Positions 16,599 through 24,257 of a DNA stretch of 64,000 nucleotides are shown one piece after another. Source of the stretch: Bryobacterales bacterium (GTDB taxonomy: Bacteria > Acidobacteriota > Terriglobia > Bryobacterales > Bryobacteraceae); assembly GCA_020852175.1 (NCBI GenBank), contig JADZBH010000064.1, positions 1 through 64,000 of the forward strand, written 5' to 3'. The notes under the pieces are model-generated. The model searched no databases and was not told the origin of the DNA. It saw only the letters and a list, made by a program, of their open reading frames with translations. The translations under genes and the position numbers were made by a program. Each line of letters opens with the position of its first letter. The stretch's first letter is position 1.

Positions 16599-17750
16599 CT
16601 AGCGATTCACCTTCTCCCAGAGTACGGATTGCGTGCCCGCGATGCCGCGCCACAGCCCCACGGCCACGGCCACCTGGCCGAACAGAAAATAATACGGCGC
16701 GTCGAACAGCGTCCACCGCACCCCCGACGCCCAGCGCACCAGCGCCAGCAGGGCCATCAACCCGAAGCCCGCCAGCACGAGTTGCGAAAGCGGGTGGGCC
16801 CAGGTGAGCGCCGCCGCGGCCAGAGCGCCCGCCAGGTTCACCGGAATCAGCCACCGCAGCAGCTTGTGCGAAACAAAGACAAACCAGAAGCGCAACGGTG
16901 CGCCCCGGCGCGGCCAGCCCGTGCCGTGCATCAGCGCCTGCGATGCTCCAGCCGCGATCCGCACCTTGCGCTTGAACTCCTCGGCCGGGCTCGACGGTCC
17001 CTCTTCCCAACCCACCGCGCCCGGCTCCATCACGGCCCGGTAGCCCCGGCCCACGATGGACAGCGGAATCACCAGGTCCTCGATCAACGTCCCGGCCGGG
17101 CATGGCTCATACAGCGCCCGCCGCAGAGCGTACATCGCCCCGTCGGCTCCCACCATCGAATACAAACGGGAGGCCTGCTCCTGCAACATCCACTCCACCG
17201 AATAGTAGCTGCCTTCGCCCTGGCTCAATTCAGGCGTCGTGTTCGTGATGATCACCTTGCCCGAGACGCAGCCCACGCGCGCGTCGGTGAAACGCGCCAT
17301 CAGACGCCGGATGGCCGCCGCGTCGTACATCACGTTGGCGTCGGAGAGCACGACAAACTCTTCGGGGCAGGCGGGAATCACCTCGTTCAGGTTGGTGAGC
17401 TTGCCGCGGCGCGCCGGCTGGTCGATCAACTGGACGCCGCGCTCCCGGTAACCGCGCACGATGGCGGCGGTTGCGTCGGTGGAGCCGTCCGAAACTACGA
17501 CCACGCGCAGGCGTCCCGGCGGATAGTCGAGCGCGAGCGTGTTGTCGAGTTTGGCGCCAATCACGCGGGCTTCGTTCAAGGCGCAGATCACCAGCGCGGC
17601 GCGCGGCCACTCGGCCGGATTCGCGACGGGCGCCGCCGGGCGCCGCAAACGGCCCGCCAGCAGCATCAACGCGGGGTAGAGAATCAGCGGCCAGGCGGCC
17701 AGCAGAAGAAAAACGAGCAGCGGCAGAACGCGGAGATCGAACAGCGGCAT
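16599..17750 (-). CDS. Membrane GT2 glycosyltransferase
   Basis: This 383-residue processive-type GT2 begins with a transmembrane helix (LPLLVFLLLAAWPLILYPALMLL). The GT-A domain has CALNEARVIG, VVSDGSTDAT and VVLSDANVMYD, then GADGAMYALRR and a TLIEDLVIP motif. Three or four C-terminal membrane helices follow. It would transfer sugar to a lipid carrier or extend a chain across the membrane. The ATG at 17748-17750 starts two bases past the ACP stop and the gene ends next to the SDR start, so it is fully embedded in the ACP/KASIII operon. Confidence 0.9.
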   Translation of the reverse strand: MPLFDLRVLPLLVFLLLAAWPLILYPALMLLAGRLRRPAAPVANPAEWPRAALVICALNEARVIGAKLDNTLALDYPPGRLRVVVVSDGSTDATAAIVRGYRERGVQLIDQPARRGKLTNLNEVIPACPEEFVVLSDANVMYDAAAIRRLMARFTDARVGCVSGKVIITNTTPELSQGEGSYYSVEWMLQEQASRLYSMVGADGAMYALRRALYEPCPAGTLIEDLVIPLSIVGRGYRAVMEPGAVGWEEGPSSPAEEFKRKVRIAAGASQALMHGTGWPRRGAPLRFWFVFVSHKLLRWLIPVNLAGALAAAALTWAHPLSQLVLAGFGLMALLALVRWASGVRWTLFDAPYYFLFGQVAVAVGLWRGIAGTQSVLWEKVNR

Positions 17751-17752
17751 TC

Positions 17753-17986
17753 TCAGCCGGCCGTGGCTGGGGTGAGGAGCCGGTAGAGGTCGTCCAGCGT
17801 CTTGGCGGCCACGATACTCTTGGGAGCCACCGTCAAGCCGCATTCGCTGTCGGCGAAAGCAATGAAACCGAGCACGGCCATGGAGTCCCACCCGTTGATG
17901 CCGGACAGCGCTTCGTTGCCCTGGAGCGTGCCCGCGTCGGCTTCGACAATCTCCTCCACGGCGCGCAGGAACCTATCCTTCGACAT
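17753..17986 (-). CDS. Acyl carrier protein
   Basis: The 77-residue product is a phosphopantetheine-attachment protein. The attachment serine lies in GWDSMAVL (usual DSL replaced by DSM), followed by the acidic recognition helix. It is not the usual fatty-acid ACP by context. It lies between an epimerase and a GT2 in the EPS locus and with a KASIII and SDR downstream, so it is a dedicated carrier for an acyl modification or an amino-acid or polyketide-like unit. No acyl-AMP ligase, often found in exosortase-A loci, is seen nearby. Confidence 0.9.
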   Translation of the reverse strand: MSKDRFLRAVEEIVEADAGTLQGNEALSGINGWDSMAVLGFIAFADSECGLTVAPKSIVAAKTLDDLYRLLTPATAG

Positions 17987-18067
17987 GAGGGACCATCCTC
18001 CGGTGCAAGCCCATTTCAGTGTTCAGCCTAACATACGCAGGCCGCCGGTCCGACGGGAAACGGCGCG

Positions 18068-19048
18068 CTACACGGCAGGCGCCAGGCTCTCCCGCTCGCG
18101 CAGCCAGCCTGCCATCACGGCCAGCCCTTCGGCCAGCGGCGTTGCCGGGCGGTAGCCCAACAGGCGCCGCGCCTTGCTGATATCGGCGTAGGTGATGGGC
18201 ACGTCGCCCTGCTGGTCGGGCAGACGCTTCAGTTGGGCCTTGACGCCGAGCGCAAGTTCCAGTTGAGCCACCAGGGCGGACAACGCGATGGGCGAGGAGT
18301 TGCCCAGGTTGAAAATCTCGTAAGGAACGCGATAGGCCGAAAGATCGAAGCGCAGCGCCGCCACGATGCCGGCCACGGTGTCGGCGACGAAGGTATAGTC
18401 GCGCGCCGAGCTGCCATCGCCGAAAAATGGAATGGGCCGCCCGGCCAGCATCGCTTCGGAGAATTTGCGAATGGCCAGGTCGGGGCGCTGCCGCGGCCCA
18501 TACACTGTGAAGAACCGCAGGCAGACCGTGGACAGCCCATAGAGATGGGCGTACGCGTAGGCGTGCTTTTCGGCGGACAGCTTCGTCGCCGCGTAAGGCG
18601 AGATGGGCAGCAGATTGTAGTCATCCTCGCGGAAGGGAGCGGCGCTGGCCGCGCCATACACGGAGCTTGAGCTGGCCAGCACGAAGCGTCGGGTTCCGTG
18701 GCGCCGCGCGGCCTCCAGCATCACCAGGGCGCCGCCTACGTTCACACGCTCATACAGCACGGGATCGGCCAGCGAAGGCCGCACGCCGGCCCGGGCGGCC
18801 AGGTGCACCACGGCCTCCGGGCGCACGGCGGCAAAGACATCCTCCGCCAGCCGCGCATCGCAGATGTCGCCCTCAAAAAATCGGACCAGCCCGGCCTGCC
18901 GGATCACGTCAAGGTGGGCGCGCTTCTGGGAAGGCGCATAAAAGTCGTTCAAATCGTCGAGGATGGCCACCGCGTGGCCCTCCCGCAACAGCCGCTCACA
19001 GAGATGGGAGCCGATAAAACCGGCGCCGCCCGTCACCAGAATGCGCAT
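18068..19048 (-). CDS. NAD-dependent sugar epimerase (UDP-glucuronate 4-epimerase-like)
   Basis: This 326-residue extended SDR begins MRILVTGGAGFIGSHL with the GxxGxxG dinucleotide fold. The active-site Tyr/Lys are in ISPYAATKLSAE at about 145-155, and catalytic Ser is in LASSSSVYG. The phrase FFTVYGPRQRPDLAI is typical of nucleotide-sugar 4-epimerases of the UDP-glucuronate/UDP-glucose type. It would supply an epimerised UDP-sugar for EPS assembly. The ATG at 19046-19048 follows GGAGG with 5-base spacing. It heads the minus-strand operon with the ACP gene 81 bases downstream and is divergent from the asparagine synthetase. Confidence 0.92.
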   Translation of the reverse strand: MRILVTGGAGFIGSHLCERLLREGHAVAILDDLNDFYAPSQKRAHLDVIRQAGLVRFFEGDICDARLAEDVFAAVRPEAVVHLAARAGVRPSLADPVLYERVNVGGALVMLEAARRHGTRRFVLASSSSVYGAASAAPFREDDYNLLPISPYAATKLSAEKHAYAYAHLYGLSTVCLRFFTVYGPRQRPDLAIRKFSEAMLAGRPIPFFGDGSSARDYTFVADTVAGIVAALRFDLSAYRVPYEIFNLGNSSPIALSALVAQLELALGVKAQLKRLPDQQGDVPITYADISKARRLLGYRPATPLAEGLAVMAGWLRERESLAPAV

Positions 19049-19218
19049 GGAGCCTCCAGGACGGCAGTGCGGAAAGGGCCGGATTATTCGCAGGCGGGTT
19101 GGAGGCAAACGGCTGAAATCCTAGCAGATGCGAAGCGCTCCTTGCCAGGTCCGGGCAATTTGCGACCATAGAATGACCGGCCCCGGCGCGGCCGCGGGCA
19201 CGTACGCCGCTTCTCTCC

Positions 19219-21066
19219 ATGTGTGGCATTAACGGACTTCTCAATTTCGATCCGGCGCGGCCGGCTGACCAGCAACTGGTGCACCGCATGCGCGAGGTGG
19301 CGCGGCACCGCGGGCCGGACGACCACGGCGTCTACTTCGATGGCCCGGCCGGGCTCGGCTTCAACCGCCTGAGCATCATCGACCTTTCCGGCGGCCACCA
19401 ACCGCTGTCCAACGAAGACGGCACCGTCTGGATTGTCTTCAACGGAGAAATCTACAACTTCCAACCCCTGCGCGAGGAGTTGATCGCGCGCGGCCACCGC
19501 TTCCGCACCCGGTGCGACACGGAAACCATCGTTCACGCCTGGGAGGAGTACGGCGAACGCTGCGTCGAGCACCTGCGCGGCATGTTCGGCCTGGCCATCT
19601 GGGACTCACGGCAACATGTGCTCTTCCTGGCCCGCGACCGGCTGGGCATCAAGCCGCTTTTTTACTACGCGGATGCCCGGCGGTTCGCCTTCGCCTCGGA
19701 GCTGAAATCGCTGCTCGAGATTCCCGAGTTGCCGCGCGAGGTGGATCCAGTGGCCCTGGAGCAGTTTCTGCGCCACCGCTATGTACTCGGTCCGCGCACC
19801 ATGCTGCGCCATGTGCGCAAGCTGCTGCCAGGCCACACGCTCACCGTGCGCGACGGCAAGGTGGAGGCGCGGCACTACTGGCAGTTGCCTCTCGAAGCTC
19901 CGCGCCGCATCGGTCTGAACGAAGCCCTGGAGGAGTTCGACTCGCTCATCGGCGAGACCATGCGGCAGCATCTCATCGCCGACGTGCCGCTTGGTTCCTT
20001 CCTCTCGGGCGGGCTCGATTCCAGCGCCGTCGTGGCGTTCATGGCGCGGCAGGGCGTGGAGAAGATCAAGACCTTCTCCATTGGCTACGACTCGCCGGAA
20101 AGCGAACTGCCCTATGCGCGCAGGGTGGCCCGGCATTACGGCACCGACCATCACGAACTGGTGCTGACGCCAGGCGAATTTCAGGAGCAGTTGCCCAAAA
20201 TCCTGTGGCACATGGATGAGCCCATCGCCGATGAAGCCGCGCTGCCGCTGTACCATGTGGCGCGCCTGGCACGGCAGTCGGTGACGGTGGCCCTATCGGG
20301 CGAAGGCTCCGATGAGGTGTTCAGCGGATATCCCATCTATCGCGTTCACCTGGCGCTGGAGAAGCTGAACCGCGTGCCCCTGGCCGGCGCGGCTGGCGCG
20401 GCCCTGGCCGCCGTGGCGGGCGAGAGCAAGCTGCGGAAGTACGCGCGCCTGCTGGGACGGCCCCTGGAGGAGCGCTACGGGGGCGTGAGCACGGCGCTGT
20501 CGTCCGGGCAAGTGTCGGCGCTGTTGCGGGCCCGGGCCGATGGCGTGTTGTCCAGGCAGCCGTTGCGGGAAGGCTATGCGCTGGCTGCCGGTTTGCCGGC
20601 CTTGGCGCGCATGGGGCTCATCGACATCACCACATGGCTTCCGGACAACCTGCTGGTGAAGGCCGATCGCATGAGTATGGCCAACTCGCTCGAACTGCGC
20701 GTGCCATTCCTCGACCACAAGGTGGTGGAGTTCGGCTTTGCGCTGCCGCCCGAATTGAAGATGTCCGGCGGAGTGGGCAAGTTCCTGCTCAAGAAGTATG
20801 TCGAGCCGATGCTGCCCCGCGAGATCATTTACAGACCCAAGAAAGGCTTTCCGGTCCCGACTTCGTCCTGGTTCGCCGGCAAGCTGGCCGGGTGGGTGCG
20901 CGAGACGCTCACCTCGGCGGGCGGACCGTGCGATTCACTGTTCGAGCGCGGCGCCGTGGAGGAGATTCTTTCCCGCCATGGCCGCAGCGACCAAAGCGCG
21001 CAACTGTATTCGCTGCTCGTCTTCTCACTGTGGTACCGCCGCGTGGTGAGCCGGCAGGGAGACTGA
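19219..21066 (+). CDS. asnB: Asparagine-synthetase-type amidotransferase, glutaminase intact
   Basis: This 615-residue two-domain enzyme has an N-terminal Ntn glutaminase beginning MCGINGLLNF with Cys2 as nucleophile, then RHRGPDDHG and FNGEIYNF. The ATP-PPi synthetase domain has the PP-loop LSGGLDSSAVV near residue 265 and GEGSDEVFSGYP. It makes an amide from glutamine ammonia. Relatives are standard members of exosortase-associated EPS loci, where they probably amidate a sugar acid rather than aspartate. The plus-strand neighbours follow at once (glycosyltransferase 5 bases later). A second, glutaminase-defective member lies at 37.3 kb. Confidence 0.93.
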   Translation: MCGINGLLNFDPARPADQQLVHRMREVARHRGPDDHGVYFDGPAGLGFNRLSIIDLSGGHQPLSNEDGTVWIVFNGEIYNFQPLREELIARGHRFRTRCDTETIVHAWEEYGERCVEHLRGMFGLAIWDSRQHVLFLARDRLGIKPLFYYADARRFAFASELKSLLEIPELPREVDPVALEQFLRHRYVLGPRTMLRHVRKLLPGHTLTVRDGKVEARHYWQLPLEAPRRIGLNEALEEFDSLIGETMRQHLIADVPLGSFLSGGLDSSAVVAFMARQGVEKIKTFSIGYDSPESELPYARRVARHYGTDHHELVLTPGEFQEQLPKILWHMDEPIADEAALPLYHVARLARQSVTVALSGEGSDEVFSGYPIYRVHLALEKLNRVPLAGAAGAALAAVAGESKLRKYARLLGRPLEERYGGVSTALSSGQVSALLRARADGVLSRQPLREGYALAAGLPALARMGLIDITTWLPDNLLVKADRMSMANSLELRVPFLDHKVVEFGFALPPELKMSGGVGKFLLKKYVEPMLPREIIYRPKKGFPVPTSSWFAGKLAGWVRETLTSAGGPCDSLFERGAVEEILSRHGRSDQSAQLYSLLVFSLWYRRVVSRQGD

Positions 21067-21070
21067 CGCT

Positions 21071-22273
21071 GTGCTGCGCGCGGTGACGGTCACCTGCTCG
21101 TTCCCCAACCCGTGCGAACCGGGCCATTCTCCCTTCGTGCGGGCGCGCCTGGCCGAGGCCGCGCGAAGTGTCGAGCTCAAGGTGGTGGCTCCGGTGCCGC
21201 TGATCGACTACGGCAACCCGCGCGGCAACCCCTGGCAGAGTTTCTCCATTCCCGGCCGCCGCCTGGATCAGAACATGGAGGTGTTTCACCCGCGCTGGTT
21301 CTATCCGCCGTTCGGCACTCCGATCAACATTCCCTGCCTGGCGGCGCGCGCGGCTCTGACATTGCGAAGCTTGCGGCGTGGATTCGATTTCGATCTGATC
21401 GATAGCCACTTCGGCTACCCGGACGGCGCGGCGGCGGTGTTGTTGGGACGGTGGTTCCGGCGTCCGGCGGTCATCACGCTGCGGGGGAACGAGATGATCT
21501 GGGGCAGGGAAGCCGGACCGCGGCGTTGCCTGCGTTGGGCCTTCCGCCACGCGGCGCACATCATCGCCGTATCCGAGGAGTTGCGGCAATTCGCCCTCTC
21601 GCTCGGCGCTGATGCCGGACGCTGCACAACGATTCCCAACGGCGTCGACGCGAGTATCTTTTATCCCCGGGACCGGGAAGCCGGACGGCGGGAGTTCGGT
21701 GTGGACAGCGGCGCGCGGCTGATTGTGTCGGCGGGAGGGCTGGGTCCGATGAAGGGGCATCAGGTGACGATCGAAGCTCTGGCCGGACTGCGGGCCTCCG
21801 GCCTGGACGCGCATCTGCTGATCGCGGGCACGGCGAATCGCGACGGGCGGTATGAGAAGGAGATCGCCGGTTTAATCGCGGCGCGAGGCCTGGAGGACCG
21901 TGTGCGGATGCTGGGCCGCCTGGAGCCGCCGCGGCTGGCCGCGCTGATGTCGGCGGCCGATGTCTTCTGCCTTGCGAGTTTCGCCGAAGGCTGGCCGAAC
22001 GTGGTGCACGAAGCGCTGGCGTGCGGTACGCCGGTGGTAGGCACGGCCGTGGGCGGCATTCCGGAGATGACCGGACGCGGCGAACGGGGCCTGGTGGTTC
22101 CGGCCAACAATGTGACGGAGTTGGAACAGGCGCTGGCCGGGGCGCTGCGGCGGCCGTGGGACCGCCAGGCGATTGCCGCCTGGGGGCAGGCGCGCTCATG
22201 GGGGCATGTGGCCGGCGAGGTGGTGCAAGTGTTTGAGCAGGTGGCGCGCGAGCATGGAAGGGCGGGGAAGTGA
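21071..22273 (+). CDS. GT4 glycosyltransferase
   Basis: This 400-residue GT-B enzyme has N-terminal VTCSFPNPCEPGHSPFVRARL, resembling TuaC-type teichuronic-acid transferases. The C-terminal donor half has IVSAGGLGPMKGHQ and the EX7E region FAEGWPNVVHEALACGTPVV. It would act in EPS repeat-unit synthesis. Start is GTG at 21071, four bases after the amidotransferase stop; the stop overlaps the start of the next gene by 4 bases, so translation is coupled. Confidence 0.92.
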   Translation: MLRAVTVTCSFPNPCEPGHSPFVRARLAEAARSVELKVVAPVPLIDYGNPRGNPWQSFSIPGRRLDQNMEVFHPRWFYPPFGTPINIPCLAARAALTLRSLRRGFDFDLIDSHFGYPDGAAAVLLGRWFRRPAVITLRGNEMIWGREAGPRRCLRWAFRHAAHIIAVSEELRQFALSLGADAGRCTTIPNGVDASIFYPRDREAGRREFGVDSGARLIVSAGGLGPMKGHQVTIEALAGLRASGLDAHLLIAGTANRDGRYEKEIAGLIAARGLEDRVRMLGRLEPPRLAALMSAADVFCLASFAEGWPNVVHEALACGTPVVGTAVGGIPEMTGRGERGLVVPANNVTELEQALAGALRRPWDRQAIAAWGQARSWGHVAGEVVQVFEQVAREHGRAGK

Positions 22274-23256
22274 CCAAGCCGCATTTCCTGATCACGATCG
22301 ACACCGAGGGCGATCACCTCTGGTCCAGGCCGCGCGAGATCACGACGGCCAACTCGGCTTATCTGGAACGGTTCCAGGAGTTGTGCGAACGGCATGGGTT
22401 CAAACCGGTTTATCTCACGAATTACGAGATGGCGTTGTGCCCCGTCTTTCACCGCTTCGTGATGCCGCGTTTGAAACGCGGCACGGCCGAGTTGGGGATG
22501 CATCTGCACGCCTGGAACTCGCCGCCGCTTGTGCCGTTGACGGCCGACGACATGAGCGAGCAGCCGCTGTTGATCGCCTACCCCGAGCCGGTGTTGCGCG
22601 AGAAGGTGGCCGTGATGACGCGGTTGTTGCGGGAGCGGTTTGAAACTCCGGTGGTGAGCCATCGCGCCGGGCGGTGGGGGTTTGACGGGGTGTATGCGAA
22701 GGCGCTGCTGGAGCAGGGCTACACGGTGGACTGCTCGGTGACGCCGCTCATCGACTGGGCCGAACGGCTGGGCGTGCCCGGCGCGCCGCACTGGCCCGAC
22801 TATTCCCGATGCCCGCACGAGGCGTATTTCGTGGACCTCGCCGACATCCGGCGGCCGGGGCGGTCGGCGTTATTGGAAGCGCCGATGACGATTCTGCCCC
22901 TGGACACGCCGCTGGTGCGGAGTCTGCGACCGGTGGCGGGGCGGCACGGGGCGCGCGTGTTGAACCGGTTCTATCCGGCGGCCGAATGGCTGCGACCGAC
23001 TGGCCGGAACCTGAATGAGATGCTGCGGGTATTGGAGCGGGCGCGGCGCCGGGCCATGGAGCAGGGCCGGGCTGGCTATGCCGAATTCATGCTGCACTCC
23101 TCGGAGTTCATGCCGGGTGGAAGTCCGGCGTTCCCCGATGAGGCGTCCATCGAGCGGCTGTACGCGCATCTGGAGAAGCTGTTCCGCGCGGCGGCACGGC
23201 ATTTTCAGGGGGCGACTCTAGCGGAATACCGGGCGGCCCATGGCGCGGCCGGCTAG
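22270..23256 (+). CDS. Polysaccharide deacetylase-like protein, divergent
   Basis: The 328-residue product has an N-terminal NodB-like strand HFLITIDTEGDHLW (Asp11, Asp15) and GMHLHAWNSPP where the metal-site histidine pair is expected. SHRAGRWGFD and the C-terminal MLHSSEFMPGGSP also look catalytic. It probably removes acetyl groups from a polymer or from an intermediate, but it lacks the exact HxxxH of the canonical family and may have another role. It starts at GTG overlapping the preceding stop by 4 bases and ends convergently with the exosortase gene, their stops sharing the tetranucleotide CTAG at 23253-23256. Confidence 0.8.
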   Translation: MTKPHFLITIDTEGDHLWSRPREITTANSAYLERFQELCERHGFKPVYLTNYEMALCPVFHRFVMPRLKRGTAELGMHLHAWNSPPLVPLTADDMSEQPLLIAYPEPVLREKVAVMTRLLRERFETPVVSHRAGRWGFDGVYAKALLEQGYTVDCSVTPLIDWAERLGVPGAPHWPDYSRCPHEAYFVDLADIRRPGRSALLEAPMTILPLDTPLVRSLRPVAGRHGARVLNRFYPAAEWLRPTGRNLNEMLRVLERARRRAMEQGRAGYAEFMLHSSEFMPGGSPAFPDEASIERLYAHLEKLFRAAARHFQGATLAEYRAAHGAAG

Positions 23257-24149
23257 ACCGGGGGAGGAGCGAAACGAGTACGGGCCAGGGCGAGGCTGAG
23301 CAGTTTGTGCGCCGCCAGAAGCATGGCCAGGGCGAGCAGGAAGATAATCCAGCCCTCCATGGAGTGGAAGACGCCGCTAGCCAGGTCCTTGTCGATCTCG
23401 CTGAGGATGCCGGTGATGGTGACGCGCAGGGCGTTGGCGGCGACGGCAATGGGGATGGTGACGACGAAGAGCGCCCATTTCATCCACGGGCGGGAGTCGA
23501 AGAAGAAGCCGTAGACGATGGCGAGGAAGGTAAGCGAAAGCAGCGAGCGTATGCCGCTGCATGCCTCGACGACGGAGAGGCGCTGGCTGGGCAGTTCCAG
23601 TACGTTGCCTTCGCGCAGCACGGGAATGCCGATGAGGGAAAGCGTCACCTCGGCCACGCGGCTGGCGAATAACTGGAGCGGAAAAGTGATGTTGTTATAG
23701 ATGATCGCCGGCATGGGGACCATGAAAAACAATAAAGTAAGTGGAAGCAGAAGCTTCTTGAAGTTACTCGTGCCGCACAGGAACAGGACGGCTCCGGCGA
23801 TGGCGAAAATGAATGCCGTACGCGCCAGGTAGAGTTCGGCGCCGAGCGTGGCGGCGCCCAACTGCAGGAAACTCCAGACCACGAGCGTAAGGCCCCAGTA
23901 ATTGGTTGGGGCGGGGAAGCGCAGTTCGCCGCGCTTGAGCCAGGCGATGTAACCGGCCACGGCCGGAACAAAGAAACCATGGCCCATGTCCTCGTTGTTG
24001 ATCCAATCCTGAACCAGCAGCGTCAGCGTTGGCAGGAAGGGAATCAGCAACAACAGGCCGAACCAGAGAAGCGGGGCGGCGGAGGCCAGGGGAAAGGCCC
24101 GGCCATTCAGGGCGGCGGTCTGCTGATCTGACTGGTCGGCGGCGCTCAT
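23253..24149 (-). CDS. xrt: Exosortase
   Basis: This is a polytopic membrane cysteine transpeptidase with about eight helices that cleaves PEP-CTERM tails and probably attaches the protein to a surface polymer. The conserved catalytic Cys197 lies in VVEACSGIRSLL, Arg242 in NALRVTITG and His262 in GVFHSMEGW, all present. Length is about 298 residues from the ATG at 24147-24149; in-frame upstream starts (24191, 24248) would add non-conserved residues. Unlike proteobacterial XrtA there is no fused EpsI domain, which is encoded separately at 14.1 kb. The only clear PEP-CTERM protein in the window is at 51.7 kb. Confidence 0.93.
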   Translation of the reverse strand: MSAADQSDQQTAALNGRAFPLASAAPLLWFGLLLLIPFLPTLTLLVQDWINNEDMGHGFFVPAVAGYIAWLKRGELRFPAPTNYWGLTLVVWSFLQLGAATLGAELYLARTAFIFAIAGAVLFLCGTSNFKKLLLPLTLLFFMVPMPAIIYNNITFPLQLFASRVAEVTLSLIGIPVLREGNVLELPSQRLSVVEACSGIRSLLSLTFLAIVYGFFFDSRPWMKWALFVVTIPIAVAANALRVTITGILSEIDKDLASGVFHSMEGWIIFLLALAMLLAAHKLLSLALARTRFAPPPV

Positions 24150-24257
24150 TCGGTGAGAGTAGGGATTTCTGTCCGTGGTTCCGCCTCCCATGTTAGCATC
24201 GGAAACTTTCGCTTCCTTCGTGAGAGGCGGAGAGAGGAAAATCGCCACGGGGAGGCT

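Noticed and set aside
19005..19016. CCGATAAA resembling the flagellar -10 element inside the epimerase gene
   Set aside because: It lies within the coding region, no flagellar gene follows on that strand, and the AAA end differs from the CCGATAAG of the true sites.
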